This document shows, one piece after another, positions 43,810-52,288 of a stretch of 64,000 nt of DNA. The DNA lies in NCBI RefSeq assembly GCF_014174275.1, contig NZ_JABEQK010000011.1, positions 1 through 64,000 of the forward strand. The letters run 5' to 3'. The DNA is from Gluconacetobacter takamatsuzukensis. Lineage in GTDB: Bacteria; Pseudomonadota; Alphaproteobacteria; Acetobacterales; Acetobacteraceae. The position numbers were made by a program, and so were the translations under genes. The notes below the pieces were generated by a model that did no database searches, was not told the DNA's origin, and worked only from the letters and a program-made list of their open reading frames with translations. Position 1 is the first letter of the stretch. Every line of letters starts with the position of its first letter.

Positions 43810-44349
43810 ATGTCGGACCTGCCCTTCATCCTGTTCTCGCTGGTTGCCGCTTGGGCGGCCATCATGGTCGTCACGCGCGACATCGCGGTGCACGCACTGT
43901 TATACTTGGTCGTGGTCCTGCTGTCGCTCGCCGGCGTCTTCTTCGCTCTGGGTGCGCCGTTCGCCGCGATGCTGGAAATCATCATCTATGCCGGCGCCGT
44001 CATGGTGTTGTTCGTCTTCGTGGTCATGATGCTCAATCTAGGCCAGACCGACCGCGACCGCGAGCGGCACTGGATGGCACCCGGGGTCTGGATCGGGCCC
44101 ACCCTCCTCTCAGGCCTCCTGCTCATCGCCCTCTGCCTCACGCTGCGCGCCATGCCGCCCACGACGGGCTCCGATACCTTGGCCCCGATCGGACCGCAGA
44201 CAGTCGGGATCCTGCTCTACGGTCCATACGTGCTGAGCGTGGAACTGGCCTCCTTCCTGCTTCTCGCCGGCTTGGTCAGCGCCTTCCACATCGGCCGCGA
44301 TACCCGCGCCACTGGCGTCAACTCTGGCACCGCAACGGGGGACGTCTGA
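43810..44349 (+). CDS. nuoJ: NADH-quinone oxidoreductase subunit J
   Basis: 179 aa with five expected membrane helices. TM3 carries the hinge sequence LEIIIYAGAVMVLFVFVVMMLNL, the conserved region thought to switch between pi-bulge and alpha-helix in the coupling cycle. Ribosome site AAGGAAG. It is followed by nuoK with no gap. Confidence 0.93.
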   Translation: MSDLPFILFSLVAAWAAIMVVTRDIAVHALLYLVVVLLSLAGVFFALGAPFAAMLEIIIYAGAVMVLFVFVVMMLNLGQTDRDRERHWMAPGVWIGPTLLSGLLLIALCLTLRAMPPTTGSDTLAPIGPQTVGILLYGPYVLSVELASFLLLAGLVSAFHIGRDTRATGVNSGTATGDV

Positions 44350-44350
44350 T

Positions 44351-44662
44351 ATGAACGCCACCTCTCCCACCCAGGCCCTGCTGCTGGCGACCATATTGTT
44401 CACGATCGGGATGCTCGGCGTGCTGGCCCGCCGCAACCTGCTGCTGATGCTGATGTCGATCGAAATCATGCTGAACGCGGCAGCCCTGGCCTTCATCGCC
44501 GCCGGCGCACGCTGGCACGCGGCACAGGGACAGGTGATGTTCCTGATGATCCTGTCGCTCGCCGCCGCCGAAGCCGCCGTCGGGCTGGCCATCATCCTGC
44601 GTCTGCATGCCGCTGGCCGCCCGACGCTGGACGCCGATACCGGCAACCGGCTGAAGGGATAA
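44351..44662 (+). CDS. nuoK: NADH-quinone oxidoreductase subunit K
   Basis: 103 aa, three membrane helices. Contains IGMLGVLARRNLLLMLMSIEIMLNAAALAFI, with the glutamate in SIEIMLN that is conserved in the proton path (Glu36 in E. coli NuoK), and the second one in SLAAAEAAVGLAI (Glu72 equivalent). The length is typical. It lies between nuoJ and nuoL. Confidence 0.95.
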   Translation: MNATSPTQALLLATILFTIGMLGVLARRNLLLMLMSIEIMLNAAALAFIAAGARWHAAQGQVMFLMILSLAAAEAAVGLAIILRLHAAGRPTLDADTGNRLKG

Positions 44663-44669
44663 TAAGGCC

Positions 44670-46520
44670 ATGGATGCGCTGCTCCTGCCCTTGATCGTCG
44701 CCTGCCCCCTCCTCGCGGCCGGCCTCCTGTTCATGTCGGCCGGCCGCATGCCTCCGCTCCCCACCTGCGTGATCGGGGCCGGCTCGGTCGGGCTTTCGGC
44801 CCTGATGGCAGCCATGCTCGCCACCGGGTTCCTGCGGACTCCTCCGCCCGCCGGCGCGCTGCACGCAACATTGTGGTCGTGGATGCAGGTCGAAGGCTTT
44901 AACACCCGGATCGCCTTCACGCTCGACCCGCTGTCACTGGTCATGATGCTGGTCGTTACCGGCGTCGGTTTCCTGATCCAGCTCTACGCATACGGCTATA
45001 TGCACGACGATCCCGGCATCGCACGGTTCTTCGGCTGCATGACCCTCTTTGTCGCAGCAATGCTGGTCCTCGTCTTCTCATCGGACCTGCTGAGCCTTTA
45101 TATCGGCTGGGAGGGCGTGGGCATCTGCTCCTACCTGCTGATCGGATTCTGGCATACCGACACTGCCAACGTCGCCGCCGCGCGCAAGGCCTTCATCGTC
45201 ACCCGCATCGGCGACGCAGCATTGCTCTGCGGCCTGCTGCTGCTGGCAACGCGTGCCGGCACGCTGGATATTCCGGCCCTGCTGCACATCGCGGCCACCC
45301 GCCCCGCCGACCTGTCGGCGGAAACGGCCGCCTTTCTGCTGCTGGGTGGCGCCGTCGCCAAATCTGCGCAGGTGCCGCTCCAGACCTGGCTCCCCGACGC
45401 CATGGCCGGCCCCACCCCGGTCTCCGCGCTGATCCATGCCGCGACCATGGTGACAGCCGGCGTGTATCTGATCGCACGCCTCCATCCCCTGTTCGCTTCG
45501 GTCCCGGCCGCGATGACGGCAGTCACGATCATCGGACTGGTCACCCTCCTTCTGGCCGCCGGCAGCGCCCTGGTACAGACCGACATTAAGCGCATCCTCG
45601 CCTATTCGACCATGAGCCAGATCGGCTACATGTTTCTCGCCCTCGGCGCCGGAGCCTGGCAGGCGGCGATCTTCCACCTCGTCACCCATGCCTTCTTCAA
45701 GGCCCTGCTGTTCATGGCCGCCGGCGCAATCATCCTGCGCGTCCATCACCGGCAGGACATCTACCAGATGGGCGGCCTCGCGCGTGCAATGCCGGGCGTG
45801 TTCGTCGCCTTCCTGGCGGGCGCGGCGGCCCTGGCCGGCCTGCCGCTGCTGACAGCGGGTTTTTACAGCAAGGAGATGATCCTGCAGGGCGCATGGCACG
45901 CCGCCCCCCTGCTCTGGGCAGGTGCCCTGCTCGGCGCCTTCGCAACGGCAATCTATATCTTCCGCTGCCTCTTCATCGTGTTTTTCGGAACCCGGCACAC
46001 GGAACCACACGGCCGCACGGGCGCCACCATGGCCATGCCGCTTGCCTGCCTCGCGGTTCTGGCGCTCACGGGCGGATGGATGGAAATGCCCGACGCTATC
46101 GCCCCGGTGCATCTGTTGTCGCACCTGCTCTCTCCCCTGTTCGGCGCACCGATGCCAGAGGGTCCGACCTGGCTGCTGTGGGCAGGCTCACTGGTCCCGC
46201 TCGCCGGGGTCGGCGTGGCGTGGTTGCTGTGGCGGCCACGCATCCAGACGCGCGCCCCCCCGGAAGACGCCCTCGCCCGCTTGGCTCGCGCCGGCTGGGA
46301 CTTCGATACGCTCTATGACGTCCTGATCATCCACCCGTTCGTCACGCTCGGCCGCCTGAACCAGACCGACATCTGCGATCGCCTCTCCAACGCCACGGCC
46401 GCAACGGCCCGCGCCGGCGGCCGGATGCTCGGCCGCATGCAAAGCGGGCAGGTCCGACGCTATGCGGGCTGGATCGCGGCCGGCACGGTCGTCGCCCTGT
46501 GCCTGGGGGCCCGGCCATGA
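44670..46520 (+). CDS. nuoL: NADH-quinone oxidoreductase subunit L
   Basis: 616 aa antiporter-like subunit. Key signatures: YIGWEGVGICSYLLIGFW with the TM5 glutamate, KSAQVPLQTWLPDAMAGPTPVSALIHAATMVTAGVYLI with the TM7 lysine and broken helix, and TDIKRILAYSTMSQIGYMFLALG. After the core is the long lateral helix (about 520-600) that runs along the membrane arm. It is thought to pump protons. Its stop overlaps nuoM. Confidence 0.95.
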   Translation: MDALLLPLIVACPLLAAGLLFMSAGRMPPLPTCVIGAGSVGLSALMAAMLATGFLRTPPPAGALHATLWSWMQVEGFNTRIAFTLDPLSLVMMLVVTGVGFLIQLYAYGYMHDDPGIARFFGCMTLFVAAMLVLVFSSDLLSLYIGWEGVGICSYLLIGFWHTDTANVAAARKAFIVTRIGDAALLCGLLLLATRAGTLDIPALLHIAATRPADLSAETAAFLLLGGAVAKSAQVPLQTWLPDAMAGPTPVSALIHAATMVTAGVYLIARLHPLFASVPAAMTAVTIIGLVTLLLAAGSALVQTDIKRILAYSTMSQIGYMFLALGAGAWQAAIFHLVTHAFFKALLFMAAGAIILRVHHRQDIYQMGGLARAMPGVFVAFLAGAAALAGLPLLTAGFYSKEMILQGAWHAAPLLWAGALLGAFATAIYIFRCLFIVFFGTRHTEPHGRTGATMAMPLACLAVLALTGGWMEMPDAIAPVHLLSHLLSPLFGAPMPEGPTWLLWAGSLVPLAGVGVAWLLWRPRIQTRAPPEDALARLARAGWDFDTLYDVLIIHPFVTLGRLNQTDICDRLSNATAATARAGGRMLGRMQSGQVRRYAGWIAAGTVVALCLGARP

Positions 46521-48019
46521 TCGCCCTTCCCTCCCTCGTCCTGCTGCCGGCGGCGGGCGGCCTCGCCGCATGGCTGTCCGACCGGGGCCCTCCGGCGCGC
46601 CACCTCCCATGGTGGATCGCCATCGCCACCATCCTGTCGCAGACGCTGCTGCTGCTCTTCGTCACCTGCACTGCCGGATGGAGCAGCGGCCCATGGCTCG
46701 CCCATTTTTCCATGCCGTGGATTCCGGCGCTGGGCATCGCCGCGCGCATGGACATGGACGGGCTGAGCCTGGTGCTGCTGTGGCTGACGACCATCCTGTC
46801 CTTTCCCTGCGTGATCCTGTCCGCGCGCGACGTCGGCGAACGGCCGGGTCTGTTCCACCTGCTCCTTCTCGCAACGATCGCCGGCATCAACGGCGTTTTC
46901 CTAGCCACCGACCTGTTCCTGTTCTTTTTTTTCTGGGAGCTGATGCTGGTGCCGATGTACGTGCTGATCCTGCAATGGGGGCATGAGGACCGGCGCCGCG
47001 CCGCCATCAAGTTCTTCCTGTTCACCCAGGGCAGCGGCCTGCTGATGCTGGTCGCGATCCTCGGCCTCGTCATCCTGCACCAGCACGCCACGGGCGTCGT
47101 CACCTTCGATTACTTCGCGCTGGCCGACACGCCGCTGATGCCGACTGCCGCCATGGTGCTGATGCTCGGCTTCTTCATCGCCTTCGCCGTCAAGCTGCCA
47201 GTGGTGCCGCTGCATGTCTGGCTGCCCGATACCCATACCCAGGCCCCCACCGCCGGCAGCGTGCTGCTGGCCGGCATCCTGCTGAAAACCGGCGGCTACG
47301 GGCTCATCCGCTTCGTCGTACTGCAGTTCCCCGACGCGACGGCCCGCTTCACGCCGGTGGCCTTGGCCATGGGGGCAGCCGGCATCCTGTACGGCGCATG
47401 GCTGTCCCTGGCGCAGGACGACATGAAGCGCCTGATCGCCTACAGCAGCGTGAGCCATCTGGGCTTTGTCCTGCTGGGCGTCTTTTCCGGCTCCGCCATG
47501 GGCATGCGCGGCGCGGTGGTGCAGATGGTCGCACACGGGCTGAGCACAGGCGCATTGTTCGTCATCGCCGGCTCGCTGCAGGACCGGCTGCACACGCGCG
47601 ACATGCGGCGCATGGGCGGCCTGTGGCAAGCCCTGCCGCATCTTTCCTCCATCGGCCTGTTCTTCGCCATCGCGTCGCTCGGCCTGCCGGGCATGGGTAA
47701 TTTCGTCGGCGAATTCCTGGTCCTGCTCGCCACCTGGCGCATCAGTCCGCCAATCGCGATCCTCGGCGCCGCCGGGCTGGTACTCTCGGCGGTCTATTCC
47801 CTCACGATGGTCGGCCGCGCCTTCCTTGGCTCGCCTCATGCGGGGCAGGACACCGACCAAACGCCACCCCCCGCCGATTTCGGCGCCCGGCAGATGACGG
47901 TGCTAGGTCTCACCATGGCCCTGCTGCTGGTGCTGGGCACCTACCCCCAGCCGGTCTTGGACCTATCGCTGCCGGCAACGCCCCACGCCGCGCCGGAGAT
48001 GGAGGCCATCCACCCATGA
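46517..48019 (+). CDS. nuoM: NADH-quinone oxidoreductase subunit M
   Basis: 500 aa antiporter-like subunit. FLFFFFWELMLVPMYVLI carries the TM5 glutamate, KLPVVPLHVWLPDTHTQAPTAGSVLLAGILLKTGGYGLIRF the lysine helix and loop, and DDMKRLIAYSSVSHLGFVLLG the second half. ATG 46517 overlaps the nuoL TGA; GTG 46499 is in frame but less likely. A run of eight T residues at the FFFF codons (near 46925) could be prone to slippage. Confidence 0.95.
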   Translation: MIALPSLVLLPAAGGLAAWLSDRGPPARHLPWWIAIATILSQTLLLLFVTCTAGWSSGPWLAHFSMPWIPALGIAARMDMDGLSLVLLWLTTILSFPCVILSARDVGERPGLFHLLLLATIAGINGVFLATDLFLFFFFWELMLVPMYVLILQWGHEDRRRAAIKFFLFTQGSGLLMLVAILGLVILHQHATGVVTFDYFALADTPLMPTAAMVLMLGFFIAFAVKLPVVPLHVWLPDTHTQAPTAGSVLLAGILLKTGGYGLIRFVVLQFPDATARFTPVALAMGAAGILYGAWLSLAQDDMKRLIAYSSVSHLGFVLLGVFSGSAMGMRGAVVQMVAHGLSTGALFVIAGSLQDRLHTRDMRRMGGLWQALPHLSSIGLFFAIASLGLPGMGNFVGEFLVLLATWRISPPIAILGAAGLVLSAVYSLTMVGRAFLGSPHAGQDTDQTPPPADFGARQMTVLGLTMALLLVLGTYPQPVLDLSLPATPHAAPEMEAIHP

Positions 48020-49476
48020 CCGCCCTGCTCCCGGGCCTGCCGCCGGCGCTGCCGATCCTGGGCGGCGGCATCGCGCTTCTCATGCTGTGCATCGCCTGGC
48101 ACCGGTCGGAAACGCGCGCCATCCTCATTGCGCTGACAACATTGGTGCTGGCCTTCGCCAGCCTGTGGTTGCCCGTCCTCCCTTGGCCTGGCGACCCGAC
48201 CGGCATGCTGTTCGTGCCCGACGGATGGTTCACCTACATTGCCGCCTTGATGCTGCTGTCCTCGGCCGCAAGCGTCATCATGGCGTGGCGCGAGGCCGGC
48301 ACCCCGGCCGATGAATTCTACCTGCTGCTGCTGCTCGGCACGCTGGGCGCTCTGGTCATGGCCGGCAGCATGGACATGGTGATCTTCTTCCTTGGGCTGG
48401 AGACGCTGAGCCTGTCCCTGCTGGGATTGATCGCCTATCACCGCACCCAGCCCACGGCCGACGAAGCGGCGATCAAATACCTGATTCTGGCCGGTCTCTC
48501 TTCGGCGATCCTGCTGTTCGGCCTCGCCCTGTCCTACGCCGACAGCGGCAGCCTGCGCTTTGCCGCCCCCTCCCGGAGCGGGTCGGAAAGTCCGGCCCTC
48601 CCCTTGGCGGCAACGGCGCTCGTGCTGACGGGCCTGTTCTTCAAACTGTCCGCCGTTCCCTTCCACACCTGGCTTCCCGACGTCATGGAAGGCGCCCCGA
48701 TTCCGGTCGCATCCTTCATCGCCGTCACCTCCAAGATCGCCCTGTTCTCAGCTCTCGCACGTTATTTTGCAGGGGCCGATCTGCTCCGCCCCGACGCCGT
48801 GGGCGCCGAACTCGCCATCGTCGCGATGCTGAGCATGTTCGGCGGCAATCTGCTGGCGCTGGGGCAGGTCAACCTCAAGCGCCTGCTGGCCGGCTCCTCC
48901 ATCGCCCATGTCGGATACCTGCTGCTCGCCCTCCTGTCGCCGGGGCCGTTCGGCATGGCCAGCGCCGCCTTCTACCTTGCAGCATATGCCGCCGCGACAT
49001 CGGGCGCCTTCGCCGCGATGCGCGGCGCATCCGGCCTGTCCGACATCGGCGCATGGCGCGGCATGTTCCACCGCCGTCCCGCGCTGGCATTGGCCATGGT
49101 CGTCATGCTAGTCTCCCTGGCAGGGATCCCCCCCGCCATCGGCTTCTTCGCCAAGACCTACATCGTCATCGCAGGCGTCTCGGCACGGCGAATCGTGCTG
49201 CTGGGCGCGCTGGTCGCAAGCAGCATTATCGGTCTCTACTATTATCTCAACGTCGTGCGCGCGATGATGGAACCGGTTCCGGAGGTCCCCCGCGCGGTAC
49301 GCGGCACGACCGCGAATGCCGCCCTGATCACCGCCCTGGCCATCGTGACCGTCCTGGCCGGGCTCTTTCCCGAAACGCTCGTCCGGCAGACCCGCTCACT
49401 CCTGCAACCCACGCCCATCCTGCACGAGGCCGGCCTAGGCCCCGTCGCCGCTCACGACATGCTGTACAGGGAATAA
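48016..49476 (+). CDS. nuoN: NADH-quinone oxidoreductase subunit N
   Basis: 486 aa antiporter-like subunit and last gene of the operon. FFLGLETLSLSLLGLIAYHR has the conserved glutamate, KLSAVPFHTWLPDVMEGAPIPVASFIAVTSKIALFSAL the lysine and DVMEG loop, and NLLALGQVNLKRLLAGSSIAHVGYLL the second half. It overlaps nuoM by 4 bases (ATGA). No clear terminator hairpin follows before the CBS gene. Confidence 0.95.
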   Translation: MTALLPGLPPALPILGGGIALLMLCIAWHRSETRAILIALTTLVLAFASLWLPVLPWPGDPTGMLFVPDGWFTYIAALMLLSSAASVIMAWREAGTPADEFYLLLLLGTLGALVMAGSMDMVIFFLGLETLSLSLLGLIAYHRTQPTADEAAIKYLILAGLSSAILLFGLALSYADSGSLRFAAPSRSGSESPALPLAATALVLTGLFFKLSAVPFHTWLPDVMEGAPIPVASFIAVTSKIALFSALARYFAGADLLRPDAVGAELAIVAMLSMFGGNLLALGQVNLKRLLAGSSIAHVGYLLLALLSPGPFGMASAAFYLAAYAAATSGAFAAMRGASGLSDIGAWRGMFHRRPALALAMVVMLVSLAGIPPAIGFFAKTYIVIAGVSARRIVLLGALVASSIIGLYYYLNVVRAMMEPVPEVPRAVRGTTANAALITALAIVTVLAGLFPETLVRQTRSLLQPTPILHEAGLGPVAAHDMLYRE

Positions 49477-49593
49477 GCCGATACTGCCCCAAAACCCTGT
49501 CTTTTCCCCGAGGCCCCTCCCATCTGATCGATACGGGCAGCGCCGCGACGCGCACATCATATCACCAACCCGAATAAAGGGGGGGAAGACGCC

Positions 49594-50052
49594 ATGACCA
49601 CCACCGTTCTCCAGGCCCTGGAAAAAAAGGATCGCCATCTCTTCACGGTGCACGAAGACACACCGATCCGCGAAATCGCCGGCCTCATGACGCAGAACAG
49701 GATCGGCGCCGTCCCCGTGCTCGACGCCCATGCCCATCTCGGCGGTCTGGTGTCGGAACGCGACCTCGTCGCCGCCTTGGCCGGACACGGCATGGACGTC
49801 GTCCACTTGGCGGCACGTGACATCATGGCCCGCGATGTGCCGACGACCACGCTGGACGAAGATATCCTTAAGGTCGGCCGCAAGATGACCGACCGCCGGG
49901 CCCGTCACCTGCCCATCATAGACAACAGTGCCGTCATCGGCATCGTCAGCATCGGCGATATCGTTAAATTCCGTGTCGACGAAGCCGAACGTCTGGCCTC
50001 CGCGATGCAGGATTACGTCTGGCGCAACGATCACGGCGCGGTCGGACACTGA
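49594..50052 (+). CDS. Two-CBS-domain protein
   Basis: 152 aa consisting of a tandem CBS pair. The first is about 15-70 (LFTVHEDTPIREIAGLMTQNRIGAVPVLDAHAHLGGLVSERDLV), the second about 80-140 (IMARDVPTTTLDEDILKVGRKMTDRRARHLPIIDNSAVIGIVSIGDIVKF). Such stand-alone pairs bind adenosine nucleotides and act as energy sensors, but partners are unknown. It has a strong ribosome site (AAGGGGGGGAAG) and starts 117 bases after nuoN, so it may be read from the same or its own promoter. Confidence 0.88.
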   Translation: MTTTVLQALEKKDRHLFTVHEDTPIREIAGLMTQNRIGAVPVLDAHAHLGGLVSERDLVAALAGHGMDVVHLAARDIMARDVPTTTLDEDILKVGRKMTDRRARHLPIIDNSAVIGIVSIGDIVKFRVDEAERLASAMQDYVWRNDHGAVGH

Positions 50053-50085
50053 CCGCACCGTCTCGCCACTTCATTCGATCAGAAA

Positions 50086-51276
50086 TCAGGCAAAGACCTT
50101 GTCAGTTGCAGCGCAGAATTTCCTCATCTCGTCCGCCGATCCGACAGTGATCCGCGACATATTGGGCCAGATCGGCCAGTTGCGGCCAATATCGATCCAC
50201 TGCGCTGCATATTGCTGCTTCACATGGTGGGCAGGCTGGTTCCAGTTCACCATGAACATGTTGGCACTGCTTGGAATAAACGCGATCTTCCGCTTGCGCA
50301 GATAGTCGAACGTCTCTTCGCGCGCGGCAATCATTTCATTGCGTCGCGCCACGATATTCTCGGCCTGCGTCAGGCTCGAAGCACCGATCGCCAGTGCCAC
50401 GATCGACAGGGTGCCGCTCTGGTTCTGGCCATCATAGCGCATCATCCGCGCATGCAGGTCTGGACGCGCAAAACTGAACCCCAGCCGCAAACCCGCCATC
50501 CCGAACAGCTTCGAGAATGTACGCAGAACAATGACATCCTTGTTCTGGGCTACAAGATACGCCGCGCTCTTCGCTCCAGCGAAATGCAGATAGGCTTCAT
50601 CCACAACAACCACGGCACCCGCAGGCTTGTTGTCCACCAGCCACGCAATATCCTCCAGCGGCGTCAAAGTCCCGGTCGGGTTATTAGGCGAACAGACATA
50701 ATACAGGCCGGCATTCGGATCGGCCTGGAGCATGGCCCGCACGTCGGTGGCGTAATTATTGTGCGCACTCAACGGCACCTTGGAGACCTTGATATTCAGC
50801 CATGCTCCCGTCCGCCATGAGGCTTCGAACGTCGGGTCAGCCGTGACCAGGCCACGCGTGGGCGAGCAGAATGTGACGACAACACGCGAAAGCGGGTCGC
50901 TCGACCCCGGCCAGGGCAGAATATGCGTGGCCGGAATCCCCTCCACGCCCGATGCAGTCTCAATCAGATGGCTCCGCAGATTAGAGGGCTCATAGCGGTT
51001 CCCCACCTTGATCACCGCAGCACCCGCTTCGGCGGCACTGGCAAATGGGCCCGTCCAGCACTCATTGCTGGCGATCCGCACCATACCGGACTTGTCGGGG
51101 CGATTCATCTCCGGGATCGCGGCCCCGGCGGCGCGCGCCTCCCCCATCAGATGCGGCAGCGCGACCGCGGCGGCCACCGGCATGCCAAGCAGGGCCGCGA
51201 TCCGGCCGAACTGGCGGCGCGAATAGCCGCGCTCCAGCAGATCCTCCCGGCCCTCCTTGGGGATCATTGTCGTCAT
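50086..51276 (-). CDS. Tat-exported PLP-dependent aminotransferase (HisC-like fold)
   Basis: 396 aa. Residues 18-50 form a twin-arginine signal (SRRQFGRIAALLGMPVAAAVALP, cut near GEARAAG). The rest is a fold-type I class I/II aminotransferase: RIASNECWTGP, SPNNPTG (196-202), VVDEAYLHF with Asp226, and FSKLFGMAGLRLGF with the PLP lysine Lys256 and Arg264. It looks most like histidinol-phosphate aminotransferases, which are cytoplasmic. Export after cofactor insertion would fit the Tat route. The gene is the last of three on the minus strand, 112 bases after the oxidase. Substrate unknown. Confidence 0.82.
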   Translation of the reverse strand: MTTMIPKEGREDLLERGYSRRQFGRIAALLGMPVAAAVALPHLMGEARAAGAAIPEMNRPDKSGMVRIASNECWTGPFASAAEAGAAVIKVGNRYEPSNLRSHLIETASGVEGIPATHILPWPGSSDPLSRVVVTFCSPTRGLVTADPTFEASWRTGAWLNIKVSKVPLSAHNNYATDVRAMLQADPNAGLYYVCSPNNPTGTLTPLEDIAWLVDNKPAGAVVVVDEAYLHFAGAKSAAYLVAQNKDVIVLRTFSKLFGMAGLRLGFSFARPDLHARMMRYDGQNQSGTLSIVALAIGASSLTQAENIVARRNEMIAAREETFDYLRKRKIAFIPSSANMFMVNWNQPAHHVKQQYAAQWIDIGRNWPIWPNMSRITVGSADEMRKFCAATDKVFA

Positions 51277-51388
51277 TCGAGCACTCCACGCCTGTCGGCC
51301 ATTTCACAATGAGATCAATTACGATCACGATATTGTATGCTGACCGGACAGAAGTCCACCTCCGATCGGCCCCACCGTACCCACCGGC

Positions 51389-52282
51389 TCAGTTCAGGCC
51401 GAAATGCTCTCGATAGCGGCGAAAACAGGCCGCCCCACATTCAAGCCGCATCAGCGCTCCTTCGGCGATTGCCGCTGCGCGCCGAGGGTCCTCCGTGACA
51501 AGCGGGCCGATAATCTCCGCGTTCCAGGCCGCGGAATGGCGGATATCCAGCACGGCGTGCAGATCGAAATAATGCCGGTCATCCGCCCTCACCCCAAGGC
51601 GCTTCAACCCGGCGGCAACCATTGCCGCCCGGCCCGGCGCCGTCAGTTCGATCACCCCCAACGCACCGATGGCGTGAAATGCCAGATGCCGGTGCAACGC
51701 CAGCCCGGCCATGGTATTGGCAAGCGCCAGAGACTGCCACACCGTCCCCTCCGGCTGGGGCGCCAACTCCAGGGCATGCACCAGATGCGCCAGCATCGGC
51801 CCATGCATACCGGGTTCGCGGCCATGGCCCATCTCGTCCCAGTAATTCCGCGCCAATTCGAGCTTGGGCCGTGTCGGCATCCGCACCTGCACCAGCGCCG
51901 TCAGATCCTCGAAACCAGCTTCGCCAGCCACTTCCTGCTCCAGAAACCAGCACATGGCCTCCCGCGGCGCCTCCCGTGCCAGCCACGAGAAAAGCGCGTC
52001 TCCCTGACCGGGACCGGTGCACTCCAACCTCTCGAACCACGCCACAAATGCTGCCCCATCCTCGGGCGCCAGGGCGGCGGCGGGTGCGACCCGTGCGCGT
52101 GCCTCTCTCAGAAAGCGCGCCTCGTCGGCCAGCAACGGGCTGAGATCCAGCCCGCCAGGGTCCTCATCCTCGGGTAGGCACGGCGTCAGACGCACGCGGT
52201 TCAGTGTCGCAAGCCCCAAATGGAAGCGCCGTTGCGTCCGCTCCACGCTATCCCCCGGCAGGCAGTCGTTCATCGGCGCCAT
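51389..52282 (-). CDS. Haem-oxygenase-like diiron (HDO) redox enzyme
   Basis: 297 aa all-helical protein resembling the iron-containing redox enzymes of the haem-oxygenase-like fold (relatives include UndA, BesC and SznF). Candidate metal ligands are in the cluster FLEQEVAGEAGFEDL (Glu115, Glu117, Glu121), LELARNYWDEMGHG (Glu142, Asp149, Glu150, His153) and YFDLHAVLDIRHSAAW (His242, Asp246, His249, matching H-x3-D-x2-H). Members use O2 for C-C cleavage, desaturation or N-oxidation of amino or fatty acids. Starts 6 bases after the methyltransferase stop, so the two are co-transcribed. Substrate unknown. Confidence 0.78.
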   Translation of the reverse strand: MAPMNDCLPGDSVERTQRRFHLGLATLNRVRLTPCLPEDEDPGGLDLSPLLADEARFLREARARVAPAAALAPEDGAAFVAWFERLECTGPGQGDALFSWLAREAPREAMCWFLEQEVAGEAGFEDLTALVQVRMPTRPKLELARNYWDEMGHGREPGMHGPMLAHLVHALELAPQPEGTVWQSLALANTMAGLALHRHLAFHAIGALGVIELTAPGRAAMVAAGLKRLGVRADDRHYFDLHAVLDIRHSAAWNAEIIGPLVTEDPRRAAAIAEGALMRLECGAACFRRYREHFGLN

Positions 52283-52288
52283 CCCGTA

